Positions 1 through 8,621 of a stretch of DNA of 42,678 nt are shown in pieces. The notes beneath the pieces are model-generated. The model saw only the letters and a list, made by a program, of their open reading frames with translations. It was not told the DNA's origin and ran no database searches. The position numbers were made by a program, and so were the translations under genes. The first letter of the stretch is position 1. Every line of letters begins with the position of its first letter. The stretch is from Alistipes sp. (GTDB taxonomy: Bacteria; Bacteroidota; Bacteroidia; Bacteroidales; Rikenellaceae): positions 1-42,678 of the forward strand of contig JAFVRN010000002.1 in the NCBI GenBank assembly GCA_017504265.1, written 5' to 3'.

Positions 1-95
1 ACGGGTAATTTCTTGGATATTGATGGAATACTATATCCAAGTTTACGAAGTTCTAGGACTTCTGACAGATAACGGGCTTGTAGTTCGCGTCTCAT
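1..95 (-). CDS. N-terminal fragment of a helix-turn-helix protein, possibly a transposase
   Basis: An open frame reads from an ATG at 95 leftwards and off the window edge, giving 31 complete codons. The visible protein starts MRRELQARYLSEVLELRKLG and continues with SIPSISKKLPV. This is the alpha-helix, turn (LGYSIPSIS), alpha-helix pattern of transposase or resolvase DNA-binding domains. Family membership is an inference from this short stretch. It lies next to a short tandem repeat and the R1-R3 foldback array, which suits the edge of a mobile element. No terminal inverted repeat could be identified. It could also be an ordinary small HTH regulator. Confidence 0.4.
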   Translation of the reverse strand, partial: MRRELQARYLSEVLELRKLGYSIPSISKKLP

Positions 96-134
96 AATTA
101 TTTATTTTATGAGTCAACTTTTTCCCGTACAAGA

Positions 135-170
135 CACTGAACCCACTGAACCCACTGAACCCACTGAACC
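135..170. repeat. 9-bp tandem repeat, four copies
   Basis: Four perfect head-to-tail copies of CACTGAACC run from 135 to 170, with a partial fifth after them. The array lies upstream of the HTH gene fragment and before the foldback array. No coding role is apparent. Such short arrays often vary in copy number by replication slippage. Confidence 0.9.
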
Positions 171-204
171 CACAACACTCGGGATAATCAGCGACTAAAC
201 CTCA

Positions 205-326
205 AATTTTTGTCAGAGTGGCGCAGTAGTGGCGCTGACACGAGAAAGGGCGGATGGGACATACTAAGCGTATTTCCCATTCGCCCTTTGGACTGAAGCG
301 TCGCTAATGCGCTGCTATCACATAAA
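205..326. repeat. Foldback repeat R1 (about 122 bp)
   Basis: First of three related foldback elements in tandem. The edges are TTTTTGTCAGA on the left and CTATCACA on the right, imperfect inverted copies of each other. The centre is a strong hairpin: GGGCGGATGGGA pairs with TTCCCATTCGCCC around CATACTAAGCGTAT. Between edge and centre the arms (GGCGCAGTAGTGGCG with CGTCGCTAATGCGC) pair with some G-T pairs and mismatches. No gene is credible here. Confidence 0.8.
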
Positions 327-449
327 TTTTTGTCAGAGTGGTGCAGATGTTGCGCCGATAAAGAAGTTGGCTCGGATGGGACATACTAAGCGTATTTCCC
401 ATTCCAGCCAACGATTGAGGTGCGACAGATGCGCCGCTATCACAAAAAT
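325..449. repeat. Foldback repeat R2 (about 125 bp)
   Basis: Second copy. The central 30 or so bases are almost identical to R1 (CGGATGGGACATACTAAGCG and TATTTCCCATTC). The arms differ from R1 but still pair with each other: GTTGGCT with AGCCAAC, and GTGCAGATGTTGCGCC with GGTGCGACAGATGCGC around a small symmetric internal loop. The edges TTTTTGTCAGA and TATCACAAAAAT are kept. A short open frame at 307-492 crosses this copy but is a by-product of the repeat. Confidence 0.8.
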
Positions 450-470
450 CCCAATCAGCGGTTATACCCT

Positions 471-596
471 AATTTTTGTCAGAAGGGGTTAGCTGTGGCC
501 TCGATTAAGAGATTGCCCCGGATGGATAGTACTTTGCGTACATTCCATTCGGGGCAATGATTGAGAGGTCGCAGATGACCCCTTATCACAAAAATT
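471..596. repeat. Foldback repeat R3 (about 126 bp)
   Basis: Third copy, separated from R2 by about 21 bases. The edges are the same. The arms have a third sequence, again self-complementary: ATTGCCCCG with CGGGGCAAT, and AAGGGGT with ACCCCTT. The central hairpin is changed on both sides together (GGATGGA with TTCCATTC, AGTAC with GTAC). The short spacer starting AATCAGCGG before it resembles the bases before R1 (AATCAGCGA), so the repeating unit is slightly longer than the hairpin. Confidence 0.8.
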
Positions 597-616
597 AGCC
601 GCTATCACAAAAATTA
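597..616. repeat. Right-edge remnant of an R element
   Basis: The sequence GCCGCTATCACAAAAATTA matches the right edge of R2 and R3. It ends exactly in the TTA that is the stop codon (TAA on the minus strand) of the neighbouring peptidase gene. This suggests a fourth, mostly lost, copy that abuts or supplied the end of that gene. Confidence 0.6.
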
Positions 617-2641
617 CCAGATGATTACACGCTCCTCAACCGGCATATACATAGCGTCAGCCTCGGTGATGCCGAAAGCATCATAGAAGCTCTGTATATT
701 ACGCAAAGTAGCATTTACACGGTTGCGACCTAATGAGTGTACATCGACCTTTGTAAGACGCTCCTTCTCCTGATCTGTGATATTCTGCGCCCAGAGCGTA
801 GCATAGCCAATATAGAAACGCTGCTCGGCAGTGAAGCCGTCGATATCGGCAGGATGCTCGTCACCCCACGAATCTACAAGAGCTGTATACGACAGACGGA
901 GGCCTCCCTGATCGGCGATATTCTCACCCAACGAGTACTTACCATCGGCATAGAGGCCCGGAAGAATCTCGATAGCGTTGAACTGATCTACGAGAACGGC
1001 GGTCTTCTTCTCGAAGGCTGCACGATCCTCCTTTGTCCACCAGTCGTTCATATTACCACCCTTATCGAACTGTGAGCCCTGGTCGTCGAAGCCGTGAGTC
1101 ATCTCGTGTGCGATAACAACGCCGATAGCACCATAGTTTACAGCATCGTCAGCTGCAGGGTTGTAGAATGGAGGCTGAAGAATAGCTGCGGGGAAGCATA
1201 TCTCGTTGGTGGTAGGCATATAGTATGCGTTTACCATCTGAGGAGGCATCATCCACTTCTCACGGTCTACGGGTTTACCCACCTCCGACATAGAGTCGGC
1301 TGTATACCAGCGGTTGGCGGCTACGACATTCTCCCAATAGCTCTTTGCGGGGTCTACGGCGAGTGTCGAGTAATCCTTCCACTTGTTAGGATAGCCGATC
1401 TTCACGGTGAAGGCTGCGAGCTTCTCCTGAGCCTTAGCCTTGGTAGCCTCGCTCATCCAGTCGAGAGCCTCGATATGCTTAGAGAAGGCCTTCTGGATGT
1501 TGGCTACCATCTGCTCCACGCGAGCCTTCTCGCTCTCGGGGAAGTACTTAGCAACATAGATCTGACCTACGGCATCCGAAAGGATAGAGTTGGGCACAGA
1601 CATAGCACGCTTCCAACGAGGACGTATCTCCTGTGTACCCGACATTGTGCGACCGAAGAACTCGAACGATGCGAGAGCGAACTCCTCGCTGAGGTATGAC
1701 GATGCGGCATCGATATAGTGTGCTGCAACATAGCTACGCAAAGCCTCAACAGGTGTTGTAGCGATAACATCCATAATATTTGCAAACGACGATGGCTGAC
1801 TTACAACGAGCTTACCTACGTTGTCAAGACCCATAGCTGCGAAGTATGCATCCCAATCAACTGCCTTGAACTCTGCCTTGACAGCATCCAACGTATAAGG
1901 GTTATAGCCACGCTGAATATCGCGGCACTCTACATTTGTCCAGTGCTTAGCAGCGATAGCATCCTCGACAAGAAGGACATTGTTTACATGACCCTCGATA
2001 TCGCCCTCGACACCTGCAAGGGTGAAGATCTTGGCGAGGTAGTTGCGGTACTCGGCCTTCTTATCGGCATTATTCTCGTCGGTGTAGTAGTCGCGGTTGC
2101 CCATGGCCAAGCCACCCTGCTCCAAGTAGAGGATAGTCTGGTTGCTATCTGCGAGGTCGGCAGCAGGATATAGTGCGAAGAATACGCCGATGCCATCGGT
2201 ATGCAGCTCGGCAAGCATAGCCAAAAGCTGCTCACGCTCGGTGATTGCGAGGATATTGTCCAAAGCGGCACGGATAGGCTCAGCACCCTCACGATTAAGA
2301 CGCTCCTCGTCGAGACCCATCTTATAGAGGTCCGAGATCTTCTGCTCGATGCTACCAGCCTCGGCAGTACTCTCGGTCATAGACTGGAAGAGGTTGTTGA
2401 TGCGTACCTCGTTGTTCTCGCGCAACACGTCGAAAGAGCCATAGCGCGAATACTCTGGTTTTAGAGGGTTATTCTTCTGCCAACCGCCTGTTGCCCACTG
2501 GTAGAAGTCGTCGTTACGAACGATAGACTCGTCGAAGTTGTTGATGTCGATAGCAGGCACCTCGGCACTCTTATCGGCATCGGTTGTTGCACACGCTGTC
2601 ATAAGAAGTGCAGATGCAAGGATTAGTGATAATTTTTTCAT
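614..2641 (-). CDS. pepO: M13 family (neprilysin/PepO-like) zinc metallopeptidase, lipoprotein
   Basis: Predicted zinc endopeptidase that cleaves short peptides in the periplasm or at the outer membrane. The 675-residue protein starts with a lipoprotein signal (hydrophobic ILASALLMTAC, Cys at 17). The long N-terminal half is the M13_N domain. The catalytic motif HEMTH is at 512-516 in the context VVIAHEMTHGFDDQG, and the third zinc ligand is Glu 573 in GENIADQGG. All expected catalytic residues are present and the length is normal for the family. The C-terminus ends in VIIW rather than the usual CxxW, which is seen in bacterial members. It lies 51 bases downstream of pgk on the same strand and may be cotranscribed with it. 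The gene end abuts the R-repeat remnant. Confidence 0.95.
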   Translation of the reverse strand: MKKLSLILASALLMTACATTDADKSAEVPAIDINNFDESIVRNDDFYQWATGGWQKNNPLKPEYSRYGSFDVLRENNEVRINNLFQSMTESTAEAGSIEQKISDLYKMGLDEERLNREGAEPIRAALDNILAITEREQLLAMLAELHTDGIGVFFALYPAADLADSNQTILYLEQGGLAMGNRDYYTDENNADKKAEYRNYLAKIFTLAGVEGDIEGHVNNVLLVEDAIAAKHWTNVECRDIQRGYNPYTLDAVKAEFKAVDWDAYFAAMGLDNVGKLVVSQPSSFANIMDVIATTPVEALRSYVAAHYIDAASSYLSEEFALASFEFFGRTMSGTQEIRPRWKRAMSVPNSILSDAVGQIYVAKYFPESEKARVEQMVANIQKAFSKHIEALDWMSEATKAKAQEKLAAFTVKIGYPNKWKDYSTLAVDPAKSYWENVVAANRWYTADSMSEVGKPVDREKWMMPPQMVNAYYMPTTNEICFPAAILQPPFYNPAADDAVNYGAIGVVIAHEMTHGFDDQGSQFDKGGNMNDWWTKEDRAAFEKKTAVLVDQFNAIEILPGLYADGKYSLGENIADQGGLRLSYTALVDSWGDEHPADIDGFTAEQRFYIGYATLWAQNITDQEKERLTKVDVHSLGRNRVNATLRNIQSFYDAFGITEADAMYMPVEERVIIW

Positions 2642-2684
2642 TTCGGTTTATCTGTTATTAAGTTTTTCGTTAGCCTTTTAGCCA

Positions 2685-2714
2685 CGTAGCTGCTACTTGC
2701 GTATGGCAGCTACG
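2685..2714 (-). terminator. Hairpin across the pgk stop codon
   Basis: CGTAGCTGC (2685-2693) pairs perfectly with GCAGCTACG (2706-2714). The right arm and loop lie inside the last codons of pgk and the left arm begins at its stop. There is no T run behind it on the minus strand, so it may be an mRNA-processing or 3'-stabilising hairpin between pgk and pepO rather than a true terminator. Confidence 0.45.
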
Positions 2715-3952
2715 CCTGGAAGCTCCTTGCCCTCCATATATTCGAGCAAAGCACCACCACCCGTCGATACATACGACACCTTGTCGGCAAGGCCGAACTT
2801 GTTCACACAAGCTACCGAGTCGCCACCGCCAATAAGCGAGTATGCACCCTGCTGTGTAGCCTCGGCGATAGCCTCGGCAACAGCGCGTGAGCCTGTCGAG
2901 AACTTATCAATCTCGAATACACCAACAGGACCATTCCAAAGGATAGTCTTGCAACCGAGGATATGCTCGCGGAACTTAGCCTTACCCTGCGATGCGATAT
3001 CTACACCCTCCCACTCGTCGGGGATGTTGTTGGCAGGTGCCTCCTGCGTATTTGCTGTCTCGGCAAAGTCGTCACATATAAGAGCATCGGGCGAACGTAG
3101 TATCTTCACACCACGCTCCTCGGCCTTCTTCAAGATGTCGAGAGCCACGGGGAACATATCGGGCTCGCAGATAGACTTACCCTCCTTGCCACCCTCGGCA
3201 CCTGCAAAGGTGTAGGTCATACCACCACCGATGATGATAGAGTCTACCTTCTCCATAAGCTTCTCGATGATTGTAATCTTGGTAGATACCTTCGAGCCGC
3301 CGATAATAGCGCAGAATGGACGCTCGGGATTCTCCATAACGCCATCGATAGCTTTGAGCTCGTTCTCCATAACATAGCCGAACATCTTATCCTCGGGGAA
3401 GTAATCTGCGATAAGTGCGGTAGAGGCATGAGCACGGTGTGCCGTACCAAACGCATCGTTGATATAGCAGTCGGCATACGATGCCAGACGCTTAACAAAC
3501 TCCTTCTGTGACTCCTTAACAGCCTTCTTAGCCTCCTTCTTCTCATCGTCGGTAGCATCCTCGGCCAAGCCACGAGGCTTGCCCTCCTCCTCGGCATAGA
3601 ATCTCAAATTCTCGAGAAGCATAACCTCTCCCGGTTTGAGGTTGGCAGCCATCTCGGCAGCACGCTCACCCATACAGTCACCGGCAAAGGCTATCTTAAC
3701 ACCCAAACGCTCCTCGATGGCATAGATAATCTGCTCCAACGAGTACTTAGGATCGGGGTTCTTCTTAGGACGACCGAGGTGCGACATAAGTATCACTGAA
3801 CCGCCACCGGCCAACACCTTCTTGATGGTGGGGATGGCTGCTCGGATACGTGTGTCGTCCGTAACCTTACCCTCGCCATTAAGAGGCACATTGAAATCAA
3901 CGCGAATAATAGCACGCTTACCAGCGAAATTGTAGTTGTCAATTGCAAACAT
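2693..3952 (-). CDS. pgk: Phosphoglycerate kinase
   Basis: Cytosolic glycolytic enzyme that transfers phosphate from 1,3-bisphosphoglycerate to ADP. The 419-residue protein has the N-terminal substrate motif [15 protein letters not shown], the [14 protein letters not shown] segment and the C-terminal nucleotide-binding [13 protein letters not shown]. It is slightly longer than many bacterial enzymes because of a charged Lys/Glu-rich insert at about residues 122-150, before the [11 protein letters not shown] strand. It reads divergently from transketolase across a 309-base gap, so two central-carbon enzymes share one control region. The start ATG is the first in frame after a good Bacteroidota -7 box. 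Confidence 0.97.
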   Translation of the reverse strand: MFAIDNYNFAGKRAIIRVDFNVPLNGEGKVTDDTRIRAAIPTIKKVLAGGGSVILMSHLGRPKKNPDPKYSLEQIIYAIEERLGVKIAFAGDCMGERAAEMAANLKPGEVMLLENLRFYAEEEGKPRGLAEDATDDEKKEAKKAVKESQKEFVKRLASYADCYINDAFGTAHRAHASTALIADYFPEDKMFGYVMENELKAIDGVMENPERPFCAIIGGSKVSTKITIIEKLMEKVDSIIIGGGMTYTFAGAEGGKEGKSICEPDMFPVALDILKKAEERGVKILRSPDALICDDFAETANTQEAPANNIPDEWEGVDIASQGKAKFREHILGCKTILWNGPVGVFEIDKFSTGSRAVAEAIAEATQQGAYSLIGGGDSVACVNKFGLADKVSYVSTGGGALLEYMEGKELPGVAAIRK

Positions 3953-4018
3953 AACTATATATTTTAGTTTAACTTAAAATCTGCGATAGGTGTACTTCTT
4001 AATTATGGTATATCGTTG

Positions 4019-4026
4019 CAAAGTTA
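4019..4026 (-). promoter_or_regulatory. -7 box for pgk
   Basis: On the minus strand the sequence reads TAACTTTG, matching the Bacteroidota -7 consensus TAnnTTTG. It lies about 67 bases before the pgk start. No TTTG at the proper -33 distance is evident. The rest of the 309-base gap is AT-rich and includes a small palindrome, TGCCAATTGGCA, near 4072-4083. Confidence 0.55.
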
Positions 4027-4174
4027 CTAATTTTTTCAAAATATTATCATTCTATACCTATATAATAAGTATGCCAATTGGCAAATTTAATATTGCAAAA
4101 CTTTATCGTGCGGAGAAAAATATAAATTATTCACAAAATATGCACCTATGAATACATCATAGCAAAAGTTTTCG

Positions 4175-4182
4175 TATATTTG
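4175..4182 (+). promoter_or_regulatory. -7 box for tkt
   Basis: TATATTTG matches TAnnTTTG and lies about 80 bases before the transketolase start, on the opposite side of the shared gap from the pgk box. The -33 element is weak. Confidence 0.5.
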
Positions 4183-4261
4183 TATGATGTATGGAGTGCC
4201 ATCGCAATAACCCGTACACAAAACTGAGAACAATACAAACAAATCAAAATATAACTTAACT

Positions 4262-6289
4262 ATGGAGAACAACAAGCTTCAGCGTGCAGCCGATAATATT
4301 CGTATCTTGGCTGCCTCAATGGTAGAAAAGGCCAAGTCGGGACACCCGGGTGGTGCTATGGGTGGCGCAGATTTTATCAATGTGCTCTATGCAGAATTCT
4401 TGCGCTACGACCCCGATAATATGGCATACCCACACCGCGACCGTATGTTCCTCGATCCGGGTCATATGTCACCTATGCTCTATGGTGTGCTGTCACTTGC
4501 CGGAACATACTCTACCGAGGATTTAGAGTCGTTGCGTCAGTGGGGCAGCGTAACCCCGGGACACCCCGAGGTAGATGTGCTTCGTGGCGTGGAGAATACC
4601 TCCGGTCCTCTTGGTCAGGGTCACGCTATGGCTCTCGGTGCTGCTATCGCAGAGCGTTTTATGGTAGCACGCTTCGGTGAATGGATGGCACATAAGACCT
4701 ATGCCTTTATCTCGGACGGAGCTATTCAGGAGGAGATATCGCAGGGCGTAGGACGTGTTGCAGGACACCTCGGCCTGGCAAACCTCATTATGTACTACGA
4801 CTCTAACAACATCCAGCTATCTACGAAGTGTGACGAGGTAGATACCGAGGATATCGAGATGAAGTACCGTGCATGGAACTGGAACGTAATCACCGTAAAC
4901 GGACAGTCTATCGACGAGATACGCGCTGCACTTAAAGCCGCCAATGCCGAGACAGAGCGTCCTACGCTTATCATCGGCAAGACAATCATGGGCTATGGCG
5001 CACGTAAGGCCGATGGCACAAGCTTCGAGAATCAGGTATCTACACACGGACAGCCTCTCACGGCTGCCGGTGCCGACATAGCAGCTACAATCAAGAACCT
5101 CGGAGGTAACCCCGACGAGCCATTTGCCGTATTCGAGGAGTCGAAGGAGGTATATGCACAGCGTCGCGAGGAGTTGCGCTCATGGGCTAAGCAGATGCAG
5201 GCAACCAAGGCTGAGTGGAGAGCCAAGAACCCGGCACTCGCCGAGAAGATGGACTCATTCTACTCGGGTAAGCTACCCGAGATCGACTACTCTAAGATAG
5301 AGCTCAAAGCCGACCAGGCTACACGTGCCGCATCGGCTACGATGCTCGGCTACTTTGCGGAGCATGTAGAGAATATGGTGGTAGCATCTGCCGACCTCTC
5401 TAACTCGGATAAGACCGATGGCTTCTTGAAGAAGACCAAGGCCTTCACCAAGGGTGATTTTACGGGTAACTTCTTCCAGGCAGGTGTCGCCGAGCTTACT
5501 ATGGCCTGCGTGATGAACGGTATGGCACTTCACGGCGGTATAATCCCTGCGTGCGGTACATTCTTCGTATTCTCGGACTATATGAAGCCTGCGGTACGTC
5601 TATCGGCTCTTATGGAGAAACATGTGATATATATCTGGACACACGACTCATTCCGTGTAGGCGAGGATGGCCCTACGCATGAGCCTGTGGAGCATGAGAT
5701 GCAGATACGTCTTATGGAGCACCTTCACAACCACTCAGGCGAGCGTTCTATGCTTGTGCTTCGTCCTGCCGACAGCGAGGAGACTGTTGCAGCCTGGAAG
5801 ATGGCATTGGAGGAGAAGCGTCCTGTTGCTCTCATCCTCTCACGCCAGAACATCAAGTCGTTGCCGGCTCTCTCGGGCACATCACGTCGCGAGGAGGCTA
5901 TGCAGGCAGAGCGTGGCGGTTACGTGGTATTCGAGGCTCCCGAGGCTAAGGCTACGCTTATCGCTACCGGCTCGGAGGTATCTACACTTGTAGAGGGTGC
6001 CGAGATATTGGCCAAGGAGGGTATCGCAACACGTGTGGTATCGGTACCAAGCGAGGGCTTGTTCCGTGACCAAAGCGAGGAGTATCAGCAGAGGGTGCTT
6101 GGCACGTTGCCACGCTACGGTATGACCTCTGGTCTTTCGGTAAACCTTCGCGGTCTGGTAGGCGAGAAGGGTTATATCCACGGCTTCGACCACTTCGGTT
6201 ATTCGGCACCATTCAAGGTTCTCGACGAGAAGTTCGGATATAACGGTACTACCGTAGCTGCCGAGGTTAAGGCAATGCTGGGCTTGTAG
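4262..6289 (+). CDS. tkt: Transketolase
   Basis: Thiamine-diphosphate enzyme of the non-oxidative pentose phosphate pathway, moving two-carbon units between sugar phosphates in the cytosol. The 675-residue protein carries GHPGGAMGGAD near the start, GPLGQGHAMALG, a cofactor motif that reads SDG rather than the textbook GDG and runs on to YDSNN, and the C-terminal GPTHEPVEHEMQIRLM region. Full length for a fused bacterial transketolase. It is followed by a strong hairpin shared with the convergent GH3 gene. Confidence 0.97.
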   Translation: MENNKLQRAADNIRILAASMVEKAKSGHPGGAMGGADFINVLYAEFLRYDPDNMAYPHRDRMFLDPGHMSPMLYGVLSLAGTYSTEDLESLRQWGSVTPGHPEVDVLRGVENTSGPLGQGHAMALGAAIAERFMVARFGEWMAHKTYAFISDGAIQEEISQGVGRVAGHLGLANLIMYYDSNNIQLSTKCDEVDTEDIEMKYRAWNWNVITVNGQSIDEIRAALKAANAETERPTLIIGKTIMGYGARKADGTSFENQVSTHGQPLTAAGADIAATIKNLGGNPDEPFAVFEESKEVYAQRREELRSWAKQMQATKAEWRAKNPALAEKMDSFYSGKLPEIDYSKIELKADQATRAASATMLGYFAEHVENMVVASADLSNSDKTDGFLKKTKAFTKGDFTGNFFQAGVAELTMACVMNGMALHGGIIPACGTFFVFSDYMKPAVRLSALMEKHVIYIWTHDSFRVGEDGPTHEPVEHEMQIRLMEHLHNHSGERSMLVLRPADSEETVAAWKMALEEKRPVALILSRQNIKSLPALSGTSRREEAMQAERGGYVVFEAPEAKATLIATGSEVSTLVEGAEILAKEGIATRVVSVPSEGLFRDQSEEYQQRVLGTLPRYGMTSGLSVNLRGLVGEKGYIHGFDHFGYSAPFKVLDEKFGYNGTTVAAEVKAMLGL

Positions 6290-6305
6290 GCTTAACTCAT
6301 ATCAG

Positions 6306-6360
6306 ATTATAGAATGTGGGGGTGACTAAAAGTAAATTAGTCACCCCCACGTTCTATAAT
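6306..6360. terminator. Bidirectional terminator between tkt and the GH3 gene
   Basis: ATTATAGAA and GTGGGGGTGACTAA pair with TTAGTCACCCCCAC and TTCTATAAT, giving a stem of over 20 bp around a short A-rich loop with one mismatch. It lies between two convergent genes, so it probably ends both transcripts. Confidence 0.85.
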
Positions 6361-6382
6361 ATTGTTACTTATGTCGCTGTTG

Positions 6383-8599
6383 TTACCTGACCTCAAAGTC
6401 GATGGCCTCACCTGTAGCCGAGTCACCGGCAACCCATAAGCCAAACTTACCCGGCTCTACAACATACTCCATATCTCTGTTCCAGAATGCGAGGTCTGAA
6501 ACAGGAAGCTCGAAACGACAATGCTTGCTCTCGCCCGCCTTTAACTCTACACGTTCAAAGCGTTTCAGCTCCTTAACAGGGCGCACAACAGAGCCTACAT
6601 AGTCACGCACATAGAGCTGTACTACCTCCGTAGCATCATACTTACCCGTATTTGTCAGGTTGTACTCCACAACGATGGTGTCGTTAGGCGAGTAGCAGCT
6701 CTTATCTATTGCGATATCGGAGTACTCGAAAGTGGTATACGACAGACCGTAGCCGAATGGTAGCAGAGGTCCATAGCCCGAATCAAGGTAGTATGACGTA
6801 CAACCGAGCGATGTCTGACCCGCCTTCAACGGAATGTCATTAAGCAGAGTCTCTGTACCATTGTTGGGGCGACCCGTCATCGGATGATTGTAGTAGAATG
6901 GAGCCTGACCGGCATCGCGTAGGAAGGTCATAGGCAACTTACCCGAAGGCACGGCACGACCTGTAAGCAGGTCGGCGATAGCCTCGCCGCCCATAGTTCC
7001 CGGCTGGAACGAGTAGAGTACAGCGTCGCTATTGGCCATATCGCGCTCTATTGTTAGCGGACGGCCCGCTATGACTACCGTAACGATAGGCTTACCCGTA
7101 GCTCGCAGGGCTGCTATAAGCTCGCTCTGCGCACCCTGTAAGTTAAGCTGCGAGAGGCAGTGCGCCTCGCCCGAGAGGATAGCCTCCTCACCGACAAAGA
7201 CTACCACGGCATCGACACCCTTAGCGGCACGTACCGCCGCCGAAATACCACGCGTATCACTATCACGACTGAAGAACAAACCCGGTTCGTAGACAACATC
7301 GAACTCCTTGCGTAGCGCAGCAAGCGGGGTTACGGTATATGCCTCCTCGCCATCGAAAGCCCACGTACCAAGTTGATCGAATGGAGCATCGGCCATAGGT
7401 CCTGTCACCAATATCTTCCTAACATCGTCACGCAATGGCAACACCTCACCGCGATTTTGCAGCAATATAGCCGACTCCACGGCACACTGCTTGGCGGCGG
7501 CAAGATGCTCGGGAGCATAGGCCACCTCGCGTGCCAACGACTCATCCACATATGGGTTATCGAAGAGACCGAGACGGAATTTCAGACGCAGGATGTTGCG
7601 TACGGCATCATCTATTTGATTCATACTAAGACGACCCTCGTCAATAAGAGCCTCGATATGCTGCAAGAAGCCAAACGACATCATATCCATATCGACACCC
7701 GCCTTTATGGCGAGCTCTGCCGAGTGCTTCAAATCCTCGGCGAAGCCGTGTGACACCATCTCGCCCGCCGAGTTCCAGTCGGTAACGACCATACCATCGA
7801 AGCCCCACTCCTCACGCAACACATCGCTCAGCAGCCACTCATTACCCGTAGATGGCAGGCCATCGACATCGTTGAACGATGTCATAAGGGTCAGAGCACC
7901 GGCATCGACACAAGCCTTGAATGCAGGGAAGTAGGTGTTACGCAATGCTCGCTCCGAGATCATCGTAGTATTGTAGTCACGGCCACCCTCGGCAGCACCA
8001 TAACCTACAAAATGCTTAACGCAGGCTGCCATAGAGGTAGGATCGGCATAATCCTCACCCTGATAGCCCTTGACCATAGCCACACCCATCACAACATCGA
8101 GGTAGGGGTCCTCGCCCGAACCCTCGGCAACACGTCCCCAACGAGGGTCACGCGCCACATCCAACATAGGGGAGAAGGTCCAACGTACACCCGATGCTGT
8201 AGCCTCGATAGCGGCCACACGTGCTCCCTGCTCAACGATGGCAGGATCGAACGTAGAGGCCATACCGAGTGGTATGGGGAAGATGGTGCGGAAGCCGTGA
8301 ATGACATCTCGGCTAACCAAGATTGGTATACCCAAACGGCTCTCCTCGACAGCAATACGCTGCACGGCATTAATCTCAACAGGATCAACAACATTGAGGA
8401 TAGAGCCAACACCACCCTCACGAATCATATCGGAGAACTGATAGCCTCCCGACACCTGATTCATCTGACCTATCTTCTCTTGGAGCGTCATCTGCGAGAG
8501 CAGCTCCTCGACACGACGGTCTACATCGTCACTATTACCGCTTGTCGTACAGCCGATTGCAAACATCGCGACTAAGGGCAACAAATATTTGATTCTCAT
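6383..8599 (-). CDS. GH3 beta-glucosidase, lipoprotein
   Basis: Predicted exo-acting beta-glucosidase that releases glucose from beta-linked oligosaccharides, anchored in the cell envelope. The 738-residue protein has a lipoprotein signal (LLPLVAMFAIGC, Cys 17), a GH3 N-terminal barrel with KHFVGYGAAEGGRDYN at 195-210 and the nucleophile Asp 274 in VVTDWNSAGEM. The GH3 C-terminal domain and a fibronectin-III-like tail (about 630-738) follow. The domain order matches BglX-type enzymes. It is the last gene of the SusC-to-GH3 run, 22 bases after the GH16 gene. Linkage preference cannot be read from sequence; a beta-1,3- or mixed-linkage glucan is suggested by the GH16 partner. Confidence 0.93.
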   Translation of the reverse strand: MRIKYLLPLVAMFAIGCTTSGNSDDVDRRVEELLSQMTLQEKIGQMNQVSGGYQFSDMIREGGVGSILNVVDPVEINAVQRIAVEESRLGIPILVSRDVIHGFRTIFPIPLGMASTFDPAIVEQGARVAAIEATASGVRWTFSPMLDVARDPRWGRVAEGSGEDPYLDVVMGVAMVKGYQGEDYADPTSMAACVKHFVGYGAAEGGRDYNTTMISERALRNTYFPAFKACVDAGALTLMTSFNDVDGLPSTGNEWLLSDVLREEWGFDGMVVTDWNSAGEMVSHGFAEDLKHSAELAIKAGVDMDMMSFGFLQHIEALIDEGRLSMNQIDDAVRNILRLKFRLGLFDNPYVDESLAREVAYAPEHLAAAKQCAVESAILLQNRGEVLPLRDDVRKILVTGPMADAPFDQLGTWAFDGEEAYTVTPLAALRKEFDVVYEPGLFFSRDSDTRGISAAVRAAKGVDAVVVFVGEEAILSGEAHCLSQLNLQGAQSELIAALRATGKPIVTVVIAGRPLTIERDMANSDAVLYSFQPGTMGGEAIADLLTGRAVPSGKLPMTFLRDAGQAPFYYNHPMTGRPNNGTETLLNDIPLKAGQTSLGCTSYYLDSGYGPLLPFGYGLSYTTFEYSDIAIDKSCYSPNDTIVVEYNLTNTGKYDATEVVQLYVRDYVGSVVRPVKELKRFERVELKAGESKHCRFELPVSDLAFWNRDMEYVVEPGKFGLWVAGDSATGEAIDFEVR

Positions 8600-8621
8600 A
8601 ACTTTATTTTCGTTCGGTTAA

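Noticed and set aside
307-492. Short plus-strand frame
   Set aside because: It lies inside foldback repeats R2 and R3 and merely reads through the repeat; no start context or family.
205-596. R1-R3 as a CRISPR array
   Set aside because: The units are about 125 bp, palindromic over most of their length, and the variable parts pair with each other; no cas gene is present.
205-596. R1-R3 as integron attC sites
   Set aside because: No cassette genes between the units, no integrase, and no GTTRRRY/RYYYAAC pair at the expected places.
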